Assembly: GCA_003116995.1 (NCBI GenBank)
Contig: BDSL01000028.1
Coordinates: 558,001 to 622,000 of the forward strand
Length of the DNA: 64,000 bases
Direction of reading: 5' to 3'
Origin: Yamagishiella unicocca
Lineage: Eukaryota > Chlorophyta > Chlorophyceae > Chlamydomonadales > Volvocaceae
Numbering within the stretch: position 1 is the first letter of the stretch; each line of letters opens with the position of its first letter. Under the pieces are notes generated by a model that saw only the letters and a program-made list of their open reading frames with translations, did no database searches and was not told the origin of the DNA. A program made the position numbers and the translations under genes. Positions 11,910-23,994 of this stretch are shown here, piece by piece.

Positions 11910-13395
11910 ATGGCGAACGCACTGCGCTTCGTGGCACTTGCCGTTCTTGTCGGAATTATGTGAGTCATAATCATCCGTCAGATCTGCCTGCCAGACGCCT
12001 AACACAGCGATGGGTTTTCTGCCTTGAGTATGGGCCAGTGGGGGCGGGCTTGGACCAAATCCGCACCATGTGCTTGTTCCCTGGCTTTTCATTTCCAACA
12101 CGAAGGCAGCGAGCGGCGTACGCTGCTTGTCTCGGCGATAATGATGTAATGGTCCGTACCTGGAACATCGGCACTTAGCGACTGAACTAGCATAGCTCAG
12201 AAGCAGTGCCGCGAATCCTCCTCACTATAGTGCATTGTTTGCCGCTTCCCCTGCCCTCACCCGTCAGGACCGTCCATGCACGCAAGCACTCCAGCAACAA
12301 GCCCACGAAGTCCCCTGGCGCCCACGCAGTGCATAGAGCCAGTGCCTTCCCCGAGCTGACAAGCTGCATGCAGAGGGCCGACACCACACCCTTTCGCGTC
12401 AGCTTGAACGTGACCAAGTCCTTGCCGGCATCCACCTGGTGCTTTAACTTCACCATCGGCGTCCCGGCGTCTCCCAGCGTGAGTGGCGTCGCGTTTGGCA
12501 CGCTAGTGGATACACGGCGGAACAAGAAGGAGCTGGGCGATTCGCGCGAGTCAAGCTTCGCACGCGTCGTTTTTATGTCCGATAGGAGCTACGGTAGCGT
12601 TGCATCGCGCCACCAGCTTTCACGCCATTGGACACGTCTGCTAAACTGCAGCTGCAACGTGCTCCCGCCGCAATGCCCTCCCGACGTCCGACGCTCGTGA
12701 TTCCCTCTGCCTAATTCACCTTTTACGTAGGCGCCATGCGGCAAGGCCTTGACGCTAGAGCGCGTGCAGCTGTGGGCGTCGCACGACAGCCGTTCAGGAG
12801 TCGGCGCCATGCGCATCCGTGACAAGGATAACGACAATGTTGTTTTCGGTGCGTGTGCGGATTGGGACGTGCACTATCCCGTGCCGCCATGCCTCCTACA
12901 TGCCGACACTGTGCTCATAAACCACTGGCTTTGCCACGAAACATTTAGCGCATTCCGTATGCTGTGAGGCATGTTCCAAGCTCTACGGTCCCGATATGGC
13001 GGGTTGCAACCACAGGCGCATGGTCCAGGAAAGGTAGTTTCCAGGACGAGCTAGTGTTCAGCAAGTTGGGATGGACCAGTGAGTACATCACGGAAGCAAA
13101 CCCTCGCATTTGTCTCACCATGAGCAGCAGCCTCAGCCTGGACTCCTTCTGCCAGGGACCCGAAGGTAAGAGGGCGAGAAGGGACGGTACCGATATGTGG
13201 AAGGATACATGCCTGAATTGTCGTACTGCATGTATCCTGAAGGGGACAGCGTGTACGCCTCTGCGTTGGGTTGCCAGGCCATGCTTTGCAACCGTTTGTC
13301 TGCCTGGACCTGCAGGTCAGTGCATCGTCGCTCTCTACAGCATTGGCGATAAGGGTCCGAAATGCTGTCCGGTCTACGCAGTGTCCGTGCGGTGA
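11910..13395 (+). CDS. Pherophorin-family extracellular matrix protein
   Basis: Small secreted protein with a single pherophorin (DUF3707-type) domain; such proteins build the hydroxyproline-rich glycoprotein matrix of volvocine algae. Exons: 11910-11959 (signal peptide MANALRFVALAVLVGIM), 12268-12478, 12731-12852, 12981-13165 and 13316-13395, about 215 residues. Phases agree at every junction; the 12852/12981 pair is the least certain. Diagnostic features: FPELTSCMQRADTTPFRV followed by STWCFNF, then LERVQLWASHDSRSGVGAMRI, then NPRICLTM...DSFCQG, and the terminal CIVALYS...KCCPVYAVSV, the usual CC-containing pherophorin end. It lacks the Hyp-rich rod separating two domains in classical pherophorins. 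The ATG is followed at once by a hydrophobic signal segment. A TGTAA signal lies 90 bp after the stop. Confidence 0.82.
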
Positions 13396-13900
13396 TTGCA
13401 GCGAGCCAGCATAGCACCGCCCGCAGAATCGTCTCGCTGGGCCCACATGGCACACGTTCGTTATCTGCAATTGATTTCCTGAGATGTAAATTTCTTGGCT
13501 TCTGGAGGTCTGCATGCGGTGGATTTGGACAGCTGTACCGGGTGCCGAGCATCAGGCGCATATTATGAGTGGAACATAATTTTATCATATAAGGGGCTTC
13601 CAACAATTTGTGGTGCGGCTTGTGACATATACGGCAATGGAAGTCCTTGACTCAGTCACGTTTTTGATAAGCACAGCAGGTATTACCAGACACCATTTTT
13701 TTACACTATGCCCATACTCGTTAAAATGGCATTGTTTGCGCCTACTTAAAGCCAGTGAATGTTATTATTTCATAGGCCTTCGCAACCACGCTGCTGCCAA
13801 TAAGGCTCCTTTAGAAATGGTTGGATATCAGAAATGTTATGTAACATCGGATATGCAGTATCACTGCTGAACAGGTGTCGGACGCACTTCACGCGTAGCC
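13396..13900. other. Intergenic, pherophorin to RUS gene
   Basis: Holds the pherophorin 3' untranslated region with its TGTAA signal, followed by lower-GC sequence that probably includes the RUS-gene promoter. No further gene recognised. Confidence 0.5.
13485..13489 (+). terminator. TGTAA polyadenylation signal (pherophorin gene)
   Basis: TGTAA, the canonical volvocine poly(A) signal, about 90 bp downstream of the pherophorin stop codon. Assigned by position and motif. Confidence 0.6.
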
Positions 13901-16900
13901 ATGGCCCAAAGGAGGTTCGGCACGCGTAAGGTGGAACTCTCGCTCCTGCACCCTCAGCAAGCGGACGAAGCGCCAGGACTGATATTTGGCGCCAGCGAAC
14001 TGCAGTTCGGAAACGGCGGCAGCTCGCAACTGTTGGTCCGGCCCGCGGCGGGCGGCGCTGCTGCCTGCCGCCGACAACGCAGCGCTCATGCAGCCTTTTG
14101 CTCCGTGTCGACACCTGCCTCGACGTCAAGGCCCGCGCCCATCGACAGTCTGCGGAATCCCAGCAAGGAGCAAGCGGCTGGGACGGATGCGTCGAGCAAT
14201 CAGCAATCGCTAGGGCCTGCTTCTTTAGAGCGCCTACCGGTCGCAATCAAAAAGGGTGCGTACGCTTGTACATACGCCGTGACCTTCACGAATACCGTGA
14301 CGCTGTCATAGACCCTAGTGCCACGCCGCACAGCTCCGAACCCGTGCTGGTCAACGGCCCCTCACCGGCCTGCTGGCGCGTAATCCTCCACCATCACTGT
14401 CACGAAACTGCAGCTCCCGCTCTTTGTGGAAGGGATGTGGACCGCAGGGGTGCGGACGGATGACAACTGACGACAGCGAGGGGGAAATTGGGGATGCGGC
14501 TCCCGTCCTCGTCTGGGCATGTTTTAGGGTGGTGGAGGGAGGAAAGGGAGGGGTCACATCCTCACCACGCCACCGCCGACACGCACGCACGCCACCGCTG
14601 CACCCGGCGTCACTGGACAGGGGCATCGCGACGTCCTTGCCCTCCCCCCTGGGGCGAGACCGTCTCCTTCCCTCCTCCAACAGCCCCCCTCACTCCGGCA
14701 GTGCACTGCGTACTCGCGCCGCAGCCCACCTCGGGAGGGCGCCGGGCAGCCTCGCGTCGCCCTAAGGCCTCATGACCGGCACAGGGCCGCACAGGGCCGC
14801 ATGGCCCAGCATAGGGCCCCCCCCAGCCCCCCGGGGTCTTTTCCTGTAACCCCAACCCCCCAAAACGCATACACACGCACACACGCGGCTAGTTTCTGCC
14901 CTCCCTCCGTCCCATATGTCGTACAACCGGGTCTTCTCCACCCCACCCCCCCCCCACACGCCGCACCTCCTCACCACGCCACCTGGTCCGCGCGCACCGC
15001 AGGCGACCAGCTGCTGCCGTACGTGTGGGACGGTCAGCGCATCAGCGCGATGGACGAGGCGGCGCTGCTGGACTCGGATGTCAACAAGGGTGCGCGGAGG
15101 GGAGCATCCGGGGGGGGTTTCAAGGATCGGGGGGGGGAGGGAGGGTACGGCGGAGGGGAGGGAGCTCGTCTGCTGCCGCTGTCATTCAGGCAGGGATGGT
15201 ATGAGGGGACAACCTGGGAGGGGACAGGGGAGGCAGCCCTAAAGGCACAGGCCTGTGTTCGTGTTGTGTATGTGGGCCGTGGGTCTTTCGAGGTAGTGAG
15301 TAGGTCTGAGACGCATTGGGTAGGAAGGGGCATCAGGGCGCCGAAACACAAGGGGGCACGGCCTGACGGGAGGGGGCCCCGAAGCCGCAACACCCCCCCC
15401 CCCACCGAGCTCCGTTGTGGCACGCCGCCGCCGCTCTCCCCCTCTCGCAGGCCGGCTGCGGAACTGGGTGCTGGGACTGCAGCGGCAGCTGCGGGAGGCG
15501 TTCCTGCCCGACCCACGGGACGTTACGCCGGACTACTGGGAGTGGCTGCGGTGGCGGCTGACGCAGGTAGGGGGGGTACATAAAAGAACCGGTAACTCGA
15601 CTTGGGAAGTGTAGCGGGTGCATAGCCTTCGGACATGGGGACGCGCGCGCATGCTACTGGACTAGTACGCAGGTAGGAGGGTTCGCGGCTGACGCAGGTA
15701 GGGGGGAGGTGGAGGGGGGTGGAGGGGGAGGTGGGCGGGGGAGGGGGAGGTGGGGGAGGGGAGGGGGAGGTAGGGGGGGAGGTGGGGGGGAGGGGGAGGT
15801 AGGGGGGGAGGTGGAGGGGGAAGGGGGGGGGAGGGGTTGACGGGAGTGGACTGCGGGAGATGGGAGCTGAGCGGGGAGGACGGCAAAAACCGCATGCGCT
15901 TGGGGGCAGGGCCCAAACGGCTGCGGCGTGCGCTGCTCTGGTCCCTGACTGACGAGGCGGGGACGGCTACCGCGCCGTACGTTTGCTAGGCGGCGCCGTA
16001 CCAACGGGAAGGTAGTCGCATCCAACAACAGGACCTCACTAGAGGGCGTGTACGTGCACTTGAACTGCCCAGCCAGCCGGCCAAGATTTCCGGGGCACCC
16101 CACGGAAGGTACCGGTACCCCTTGCCAGCCTCGGCAGCCAACCCGTCTGCCTCCCTCCCTCTTGCCTTTGCCTGCCTGCCTGCCTCCCCCCGGCTCCTCC
16201 TCCCCCTCCTCCCCCTCCTCCCCCCTCCCCCTCCTCCCCCTCCTCCCCCTCCTCCCCCTCCTCCCCCTCCTCCCCCTCCTCCCCCTCCTCCCCCTCCCCC
16301 CCCAGCGCTTCTTCAGCTCCACGATGCAGAACTTCTCCTTCTCCGCGCTGCTGATGGCCACCGGGCTGGGGGCCAAGAAGGTGCGGCGTGGTGGGGGGGG
16401 GACAGCGGGGCAGGACGGGAGTGGACTGGGGGGGGACGACGGGGGACGACGGGGGGGGTGAATGATGACGTGTGTTTGTCGTACGGAGATCGTGTGTATG
16501 TGGTCCCCGCGGTCCCTCCCCTTTCACCCTTTCCCCGGGAGCCCCCGCAGCCGAAAGGCTACTGACCAACCCGCAGCCACAACCCCAAGTACCCGTCCCT
16601 CCCGGGGCCAGGGTCTCGGTCGCGCCACAACCGCAGCACTCGCGGCAACCGCCAGGTGCCTGAACCACATCGTGGTTTGCCTTGCCACGCACGTCAACCC
16701 CCCGACCCCGCCCAGGCCTTCGCCGCCTCCGCCGCCATCAACTGGCTGCTCAAGGACGGCGTTTCCCGCATCGTGCGCATGAGCGTGTCCACATCGTTCG
16801 GACAGACGTTTGATGCGGACCTCAAGGTAGGCGGGTGGAGGGTTGGAGAGGAAACCCGGCCAACATTGTGGGCGGGTGGGGGTGCAGAAATGAACCGGTG

Positions 16901-19900
16901 GGTGGGTGGGTGGATGGGACGGGCGGGGGGGTGGAGCACAGGGTTAGGGGTCAGCGGGGAGGGCCGGGTCATGGAGGGCCCTGGGAAAGACGGCCGCGGG
17001 CATACAGCGTACGAGCATTAGGGATCGGTACGACGGGTATGACGGAAGCGTGTATAACCACACGCAGCGTGCTAGATATGTTGGTGTGTTGACGGTTGTG
17101 TGTGGCTGCGCCCTCTTTTCCATACCCCTTGTCCCTTCCCTTCTTTTGATCCCGGCTCCTCCCTGGACGCTCCACTGCTCTTGCCGCTGCGCGTATGGGC
17201 CATCGTACGGGACTTTGCTCGGACGAAACCCACACCGCTCCGAAACCCGTAGCGCATGCGCTTCATCACCTCCCTCATCTTCACGGCCTGCATGTCGGGC
17301 GAGTTCGCGACGCCCTTCTGGCCGCAGCACTTTGTGGCGCTGGCGTCCATCAGCAGCGTGGGGAGAGCAGTGGGTGAGGCCGTGCGGATCGGGGGTGGGT
17401 CCTGCAATCCCCGTGCTGGTGCTGGATTGCGAGAGCACACGCCGACTGAGCACACGGCGATTGAGCACACGGCGATTGAGCACACTGCCGGAGTGGATTC
17501 AGGGTTTTAGCGGCATTTGGTGCGCGGTGGCAGCCACGATCGCAACAGCGGGAAAAGGAAGCCGCGCTAGCCGCGCGAGTCCTGTCCAACTGTACCTCAT
17601 CCTCACCCCCACCTCGGCCCTATTACACGGGCTTTCCTCACCCCTACCCCTACCCCTACCCCTACCCCGGCCCCGGCCCGCAAACCCGCACCAGGCCTGT
17701 CCGCCTTCGTCGCCACCCAGCCGGCCTTCCAGGCGGCCCTGGCCACCGGAGGCAACTTGGCGGACCTCACGTCTAAGAATCAGGCGCAGCATATGGTACG
17801 ACGTACGGCAGACCAGCGGGATGTCGCATGGTGCGCAAGTAGGTCACATCCCAGCCCCTCGAAACACAACACCCTCCCCCCTGCCCCGCTCCCGCCCCAC
17901 ACGCACACACGCGCGCAGGTGATGGACATGCTCGCCCTGGGCGTCTCCGCGGGCCTTACGTGGCTGTGCCGGGGCATGCCCCGGGGCGGGCTGCTGCTGC
18001 CAGCCATCATGTACCCTCTGTGCGCTGCGGGTGAGGGCTGAGGGGGCTTCGAGGAAGGCCCGTGGATGCCAGAAAAAACCGTTTTGAACAGACGTTTTGA
18101 GATGCATGCTGGAGAACTGGGTTGGGGGGGGGTAAAGGAGAATCTGCGAATCCACTGAGGGGGCTGAGGGGGCTCGCCTGATGGCGGTGGAGGCCGGGAG
18201 GGCGGGCAGCTAGCTTCAAAGGATGGGGCGCGGGAAGGCCATCATGGAAAACACACTCGGCGCTTCCTGTCCCGTCCCGTCCTGTCCCGTCCTGTCCTGT
18301 CCTGTCCTGTCCTGCCACCGGCGCGGCTCCGCAGGCGACCTGACTTGCATCTGGCACGAGCTCAAGGCTGTGCAGCTGAGGACCCTCAACCGCGAGCGGG
18401 CGGAGATGGTCATCGAGCGGTGGATGCAGCGGGGGGTGGTGCCGGACGCGGCGGAGGTGGGCGCAGTCGGCGGGTGGTGAGGAGAGGAGCGGCATGGGAC
18501 CGGTGGACAGGCGGGTGGGGGCGTGATGGAGGTGGGGCAGGCGGCGGCGGGGTGCGTGAGGGAGGTGGGACAGGCGGCGGCTGGGTGCTGTCGTCACTCC
18601 CAACTAGGCGGTAGAACCAAGCGGAAGGTCACGCAGCGGAGGCGGAGCGACGCCTGCCCCGTGGCTTGCTCGAAACAGTGAAAACACCAACCCTGCAAAC
18701 TCGAAAGCGCTGTCCGCCGCCCCGAGCCAACAACCATGTCGTACATGCCGTATGCTGCCGTACAGATAAGCGCAGCGGAGAACCTCGTCCTGCCGTCGGT
18801 GGTGTGGCGGGGGCTGCTGCCGCTGCGCATCACCGGCCTGGACCGACTGGCGCCCGCCAACCCCGACCGGCTCCGGAACCTGCTCCATGAATACGACGGG
18901 GAGCAGTATGTACTGCATGTGGCGGGGCGTACGGCAGCCGCGGCGACGGCGGCCGCCACGACGGCTGCGGCTGCCGCCAGTGCGTCAGCCAGCGGCCAGG
19001 CGACCCCCGGCGGCGGCGCCAGCTGGTCTCGGTGGCTCCCCTGGTTTGGCGGCAGCGGCGGCGCCGAGCAGCCCGAGGTGCTGGTATCCCTCAGGTGGGA
19101 GATGGCTCACGCGTGCGGGCTTACCAAGCGCACCTCCCATCCCTCACATCTCCTGACTGGAGCCCTCCCTACGCCGACTCACACCCCTGGAGCTTACACC
19201 CACTGCCGCCATCTGCGCCGCGCCGCGTGGGACTTGAAAGAATCCATCTCACCCTCCTGGCACACTTGGGGGCCCTCCCTGGAGCAGCACGCTTGCTTTC
19301 CCCCATATTTGCCCCCGTCCGCCAGCGCTCCTCCCCGCTGCTCTGCAGTCTGCACACCTAGACACGAGCCAACCCGGACCCCCGGTCCCCGCGCCCCGCT
19401 GCCCTCCCCCATCGCTGTGCGCAAATGCACCCGTACGGTTGGTACGACGGTCGTACGGGCAACAGCGATCGCGCGACGGCGACGGATATTACCAAGGCGC
19501 TCCTGCACACCGCCTACCTCCGAAAGGTACGACGCGAAGCTGGAGCGGCGTTCCGTTCCAGCCCTGGCTTTCCCTTTCTGGTTCACGGCACATTACCATG
19601 CACCAGACGGTGTTTACACTCATCTCCGCACGCCTGGCTCCGGCATGAGTCGTGGGGCTATGGGCGTACAGTACGCGCTAAACACGGAGCCGCTGGATCG
19701 AAGCCACCAGTATGCCGTACATGTGGAGGGTGTGTTTTCGCAGGGTTCATGTCCCCGACGCAAACGCGACCTAACGGCCCTCGCGTTCTTACGTCCTCTC
19801 CCGGTCTCCACCCCCTCGCGTGGTTTCCCCCCAGGCTGTCCTGGAGCGTTGCCGCGAATTGCAGCAACATCAGCAACAACAACATCAGCAGCAAGACCAC

Positions 19901-21317
19901 CAGCAACACGACCAGCAACAACATCAGCAGCAAGACGAGCAGCAACAACATACCCACCACGACCACCACCACGACCGCAACCACCACCACGATCGCGAGC
20001 ATCAGGGCCTGACGCGTCGGCCCCTGGTGACTCCCGAGGACCTTCACCTCCGCCGCCACAGCAAGAGCCCCGGCCACCATCCTGGCGGCAGCAGTAGCAA
20101 TAGCAATGCCAGCAGTACCAATAGCAACGGCAGCAGTACCAGTACCCAACGCGACGGCTACAGCCATCATAGCGGGCAGCAGCAGCAGGAGGGGCACGTG
20201 CACGGCAGCCATCTCCACGGCCACTTGCATGGGGGCTCCCACCACCACCACCACCACCACCAGCACCACCACTTTCGCTCGCACTTTCACACCACCCACC
20301 ACCAATACCAAGGTCATGGTCAAGGGCAGAGCCACGGCGGGGCGGCGCTAGCTGCTGCCCACACCGCCAGCCTCAGCATGAGCCAAGGCCATGGGAGCAG
20401 TAGCGCCAGCAGCATTAGCAGTACCGGCGGCTGCGGCAGCGGTGGCGGCATTAGCGGAATGAGCAGCAGCGGTGAATACAGCAGTGGAGGCGCGCCGACT
20501 CAGGCCCTTGACGTCTCCGCCAGCTCGCTCACCGGCGGAGCCGGCCTTCGAGGGGGCGGCGGCGGCGAACCTGGCGGCAGCGGCGGTTGGGTCCGCCAGC
20601 CAGCTGAGTCATCGCCTGCTGAGGGCGGTGAGCGCAAGCCTGGACTCGCGTGGGATCGGTTAGACGATCAGTCGTGGGCGGAGCTGATCGGGAGGAGCAG
20701 ACTGGAGGCCGAGCGCAACATCGACCAGCTCTTGCTGCAGGCGGAGCAGGTGAGGCTCCGCCAGGGGGCCGTGCGGGCAGGGGTCGTGGGGGCGGAGGGG
20801 GCCGTGTGGGCAGGGGTCGTGGGGGCGGAGGGGGCTGTGTGGGCAGGGGTCGTGGGGGCGGAGGGGGCTGTGTGGGCAGGGGTCGTGGGGGCGGAGGGGG
20901 CTGTGCGGGCAGGGGTCGTGGGGGCGGAGGGGGCCGTGTGGGCAGGGGTCGTGGGGGCGGAGGGGGCCGTGTGGGGTCAGTGGTACCGGTCAAGGGTTTG
21001 GCAGCCATGGTGGGGGAAGGGAAAGGCATGCGCAAACCTGTGTTTCGGTCGTGTGTTCGCGCTTCTGGCGCTCTTCGGTTCTCGCCTGGGCGGCATACCC
21101 CTGGCGGCAGGTGGCAGCAGGGGGCGCCAGGCGTCAGCAGGGGGCGATCTTGTTGCATCTGTGCCGGACGGCAAGCATATTTTGGCAGCATACCCTGGCA
21201 GCATACCGTGACACATGTGCCCTCCCTTGTTCGCTGCCGTCCTCGCCTCAGGCCGGCTGGAAGCTTAAGCCCTTCATGCTAAACACAATTGAGCGAGTGC
21301 AGTACGTACGGCTCTGA
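13901..21317 (+). CDS. RUS: RUS/DUF647 family (root UVB sensitive-like) protein
   Basis: Member of the DUF647 family, whose plant homologues (RUS proteins) act in plastid- or vitamin B6-linked UV-B signalling; the biochemical role is unsettled. Thirteen phase-consistent exons: 13901-14255, 15003-15089, 15451-15566, 16306-16380, 16716-16826, 17253-17373, 17695-17795, 17919-18030, 18335-18456, 18766-19094, 19466-19526, 19835-20749, 21252-21317; about 856 residues. The core matches DUF647: YWEWLRWRLTQ, then RFFSSTMQNFSFSALLMATG, AINWLLKDGVSRIVRMSVST, FDADLKRMRFITS, FWPQHFVALASISSVGRAVG, LTSKNQAQHMV, then GDLTCIWHELKAVQL and ENLVLP. It ends AGWKLKPF...VQYVRL, a RUS-like terminus. The start GCCATGGCC has good context, and the Ala/Ser/Arg-rich first exon could be an organelle transit peptide. 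Exon 12 encodes about 305 residues of mostly low complexity (Gln/His, then Ser/Gly) inserted before the conserved end. Which RUS paralogue it is cannot be told. Confidence 0.88.
15690..15840. repeat. G-rich GGGGGAGGTGG tandem tract in a RUS intron
   Basis: Repeating GGGGGAGGTG[G] units on the sense strand of the intron 15567-16305. The pyrimidine-rich tract 16197-16303 in the same intron is roughly its complement. Confidence 0.8.
16197..16303. repeat. CTCCCC-type tandem tract next to a splice acceptor
   Basis: Tandem CCCCTCCTC/CTCCCC units running directly into the CCCCAG acceptor at 16304-16305. It serves as an exaggerated polypyrimidine tract for RUS exon 4. Confidence 0.85.
18274..18315. 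repeat. CCTGT/CCCGT pentanucleotide microsatellite
   Basis: About eight CCTGT or CCCGT units in the RUS intron just upstream of the exon starting at 18335. Simple sequence repeat. Confidence 0.8.
20764..20975. repeat. 33-bp minisatellite in the last RUS intron
   Basis: About six copies of a 33-bp unit (GGGGTCGTGGGGGCGGAGG plus a GGCCGTGTGGGCA-type remainder). The unit length is a multiple of three, so the intron stays open in the sense frame as an 11-residue repeat. I place it in the intron because exon 12 has a clear donor (CAG|GTGAGG at 20749/20750) and the conserved end resumes at 21252. Confidence 0.85.
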
Positions 21318-23994
21318 ACAAATAAAAGCACGCACAGCGTAAGGCTTTGGCCAGTCAGCAAGCCAGCCAGCGAAAGCCGCCCGGCCGTGAAGCCGGAACA
21401 CGCATCAAGTCTTCGACGACCCGTCGGCCGCGGACCTTACAGCGTAGGACAAACGAGTGTCGATTCGAGATGGACGTCGCACGATCACGGACGGACCGTA
21501 GTAGAAGTGCATGCTTGGGCGGCTAGGACACGCTAGCCGCTGGCATTGGCCGCACGAAGCACTGGCGACGCCCCATGTAGGTGCGCCCTACCCCACGGCT
21601 GAGAGCCGCCGGACGCGCGAGGGAAGGCGTGCACCCCGCTGCAACGCGAGGCCAGGCGTATAGAGTACGAGTGTAGCAGGGCTGAGGGCTGTTGGACGTG
21701 TGCGACGTGGATAAGTCCGTTTTGGGGCCCGACCAGGGCTGCCTGGTCCTCAGGCCGTCGCAGTCCGCAGCAGTGCGCCTGCAGCGTCGAATTGGGGCTG
21801 TCTGGCCCCAGCGGCGGGTCTCGAGTGAGGAGAGAGGGCGCGCCATTGGCGCCCTGCCCATGGGAAGTGCCTCTAGTACCGACTGCGACGTGACGCGAGC
21901 GATAGCAGTGCTGCGTAGGACACTAGTAGTAGCAGTTAGGAGGTGAGAGGTAATGTAGATCGGATTGGGATCCGCCTGCCAGATGCCGCGCCCCGCGCCG
22001 GTATATTTTTGGATGCTGAGCGATGTTGACATGTTCCTGTTTGACACCATACTCTTGAAGCAAGCTCTCTGATTCATAGCACACGGTACATTCGCCGTGC
22101 GGCTATCTTAGTTGGGAGGAGGGCCGCACGTGTGGAACCGCACATGCGGGGAAAGCTGTCGGAAGAGGACCGCACTTGACAGCACATGGGGCACCATGTG
22201 AGCTGCCGGCGTCACGTGACTCGGCGCTCGCTCGCCATGGCTGGCTGGCTGGGAGCTTGTGGGGGTGAGGAGGTAACGGTCGGCGGGGTCGGCCCCCGCC
22301 GCGCTACACCCCGCTCGCGCGTGCCGTCGTACATGCGCCGTACAGAAACGCACGCGCAGTACAACGTGCACGAGCATGTAAGTCGTCAGATGTTCAGGCC
22401 TTACATTCTACCAGGAAGGATGGGAAGCTGTGCGATGTCAAGTACATGTCCCGTGGTCAATTTCTGGCCACTCCATTTCGGACACACCACTCAGGAGCAT
22501 GCTCCCATGACGTAGCTATGGGCTTGGATTGGCTTAGGAGGACATGCGAACAAGCTAGCGATTAAAGGCGGTTACGAACGGTTGGGGCGAGGATTCCCGA
22601 AAGGAATGAGAGGAACGAGCAGTTGCTTGATATTACAATGGCCTCCCTTCGAAGGCCACACGTTGCATACGATAATAGCGTCATCCGTATTCGAACGGTG
22701 ACTTTGCATCCATCCATTCTTAAGGAGTACATGCGCAGAGCGAGCAAGCCGCTGATGAACGCGGCAGCCAGTCGCTGCAAAAACAGCATTGCCCACCGGC
22801 CACCGCCATTTTAGTACAATGCCTTGACCCAGTTAATGTATTAATATGTACGTCGCCACCAACGCCGTCCTGCAGAGCTCTTGACCCAGAAAATCTGAGC
22901 CGAACGAAACACTCCGCACGCATTCGCCGCAAACACCGCACTCCACAGCACGAGCTAGCATCGTGTCTGCGGTGTGGTTTGGGCTCCTGCTGTTCAGTAC
23001 AGTACAAACACGTAATGCGAGTTCCATCATATGCCAGCCTGCGGTCTTCAGGATAGCGCCATACACGCCCTGGCATCGCCAGACCGGCGGGATGGAAGCT
23101 ACCAACTGTCTTCCCAAAGCCACAGGCGATCCGAAAAGAGCCCAAAACTTGGAACTGCAATCCAAACCCGGAACTGCTAGAATCTGAATACTAGGTGAAC
23201 TTGAATCCTAGGTAAGCGCTTCGGAGTTTTCGCTGACCACCAGCGCCGTGGCTCACATCTCGCATCGCGGCAGCGGACCGCGCGAGGGTTGCGATGCTTG
23301 GGGTAGGTTCTTGCACACCGCGGCAAGCATATTGAAATAATGCAGGGCACGTCACAAGAGGACAGTACGCAGGCACCGCAAGCAGTCACAGTACCTCATC
23401 ATCATCATCATAGAAATGCTCTTCGAGGTGGGTCCTAAATGTCTGCTGAATGCAAAAGCATTATACGAATTCGCGCCGTGTCGTCAGCCGTTTGTCGCCA
23501 ATCGCCAAATTTCCCAGCCCCATGCGCGAGTGTCGCGCGCTCCCTCTCTCACCTCTCGCGGCTCACGAGAGTTTCGTCATGACCCAATAGAACAACGAGC
23601 AAAGAGTCCCCGGCAACTGCGCACCCCGCGAAAAAAACGGGGAGCGCGCCTCAATTTAATAGTCCCTGGTCCCTCTTCTCAACCTAGCCAGCAAGCCGGC
23701 AGGAAGAGAAGAAAAATCGCATGCGAGTAGCTGCTCGAGGTAACAATCAGCGCACTCGGCCGCACACAATGACCGGCCCTCCGGCTGGGTCCACATGTGA
23801 ACAAAGTAGCAATCGCTGTACCACGTCGGGGGACAGCAGTAGCTAGCTACAACAGGCAAGGTTTCTTGCCGGTCAATGTTCACAAAGTCGTCGGCTCCAA
23901 TCGTCATTTCGTAAGGCGGAGCCATGATGACCTAATCTGTGATGAGTCTCCGCAGTGTCCGCTCATACCAGTTAAGTGCGAAGGATCCCGGGGT
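21318..23994. other. Intergenic region, RUS to NRT2
   Basis: Convergent intergenic sequence holding the 3' untranslated regions of RUS (plus) and NRT2 (minus). There is a short (CAT)n run at about 23397-23412. A 90-codon ATG-initiated frame on the minus strand (23656-23925) begins 70 bp beyond the NRT2 stop and is unassigned. No transposon ends or RNA genes recognised. Confidence 0.5.

Noticed and set aside
16039..16692. 217-codon Gly/Glu-rich minus-strand frame
   Set aside because: Produced by the CTCCCC tandem tract in a RUS intron.
17641..17670. CCCCTA repeats as interstitial telomere
   Set aside because: Four short units only, lying in a pyrimidine tract before a splice acceptor, and the motif is not the TTTTAGGG type expected in this group.
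20529..21191. 220-codon Pro-rich minus-strand frame
   Set aside because: Reverse reading of the RUS exon 12 end and the 33-bp minisatellite.
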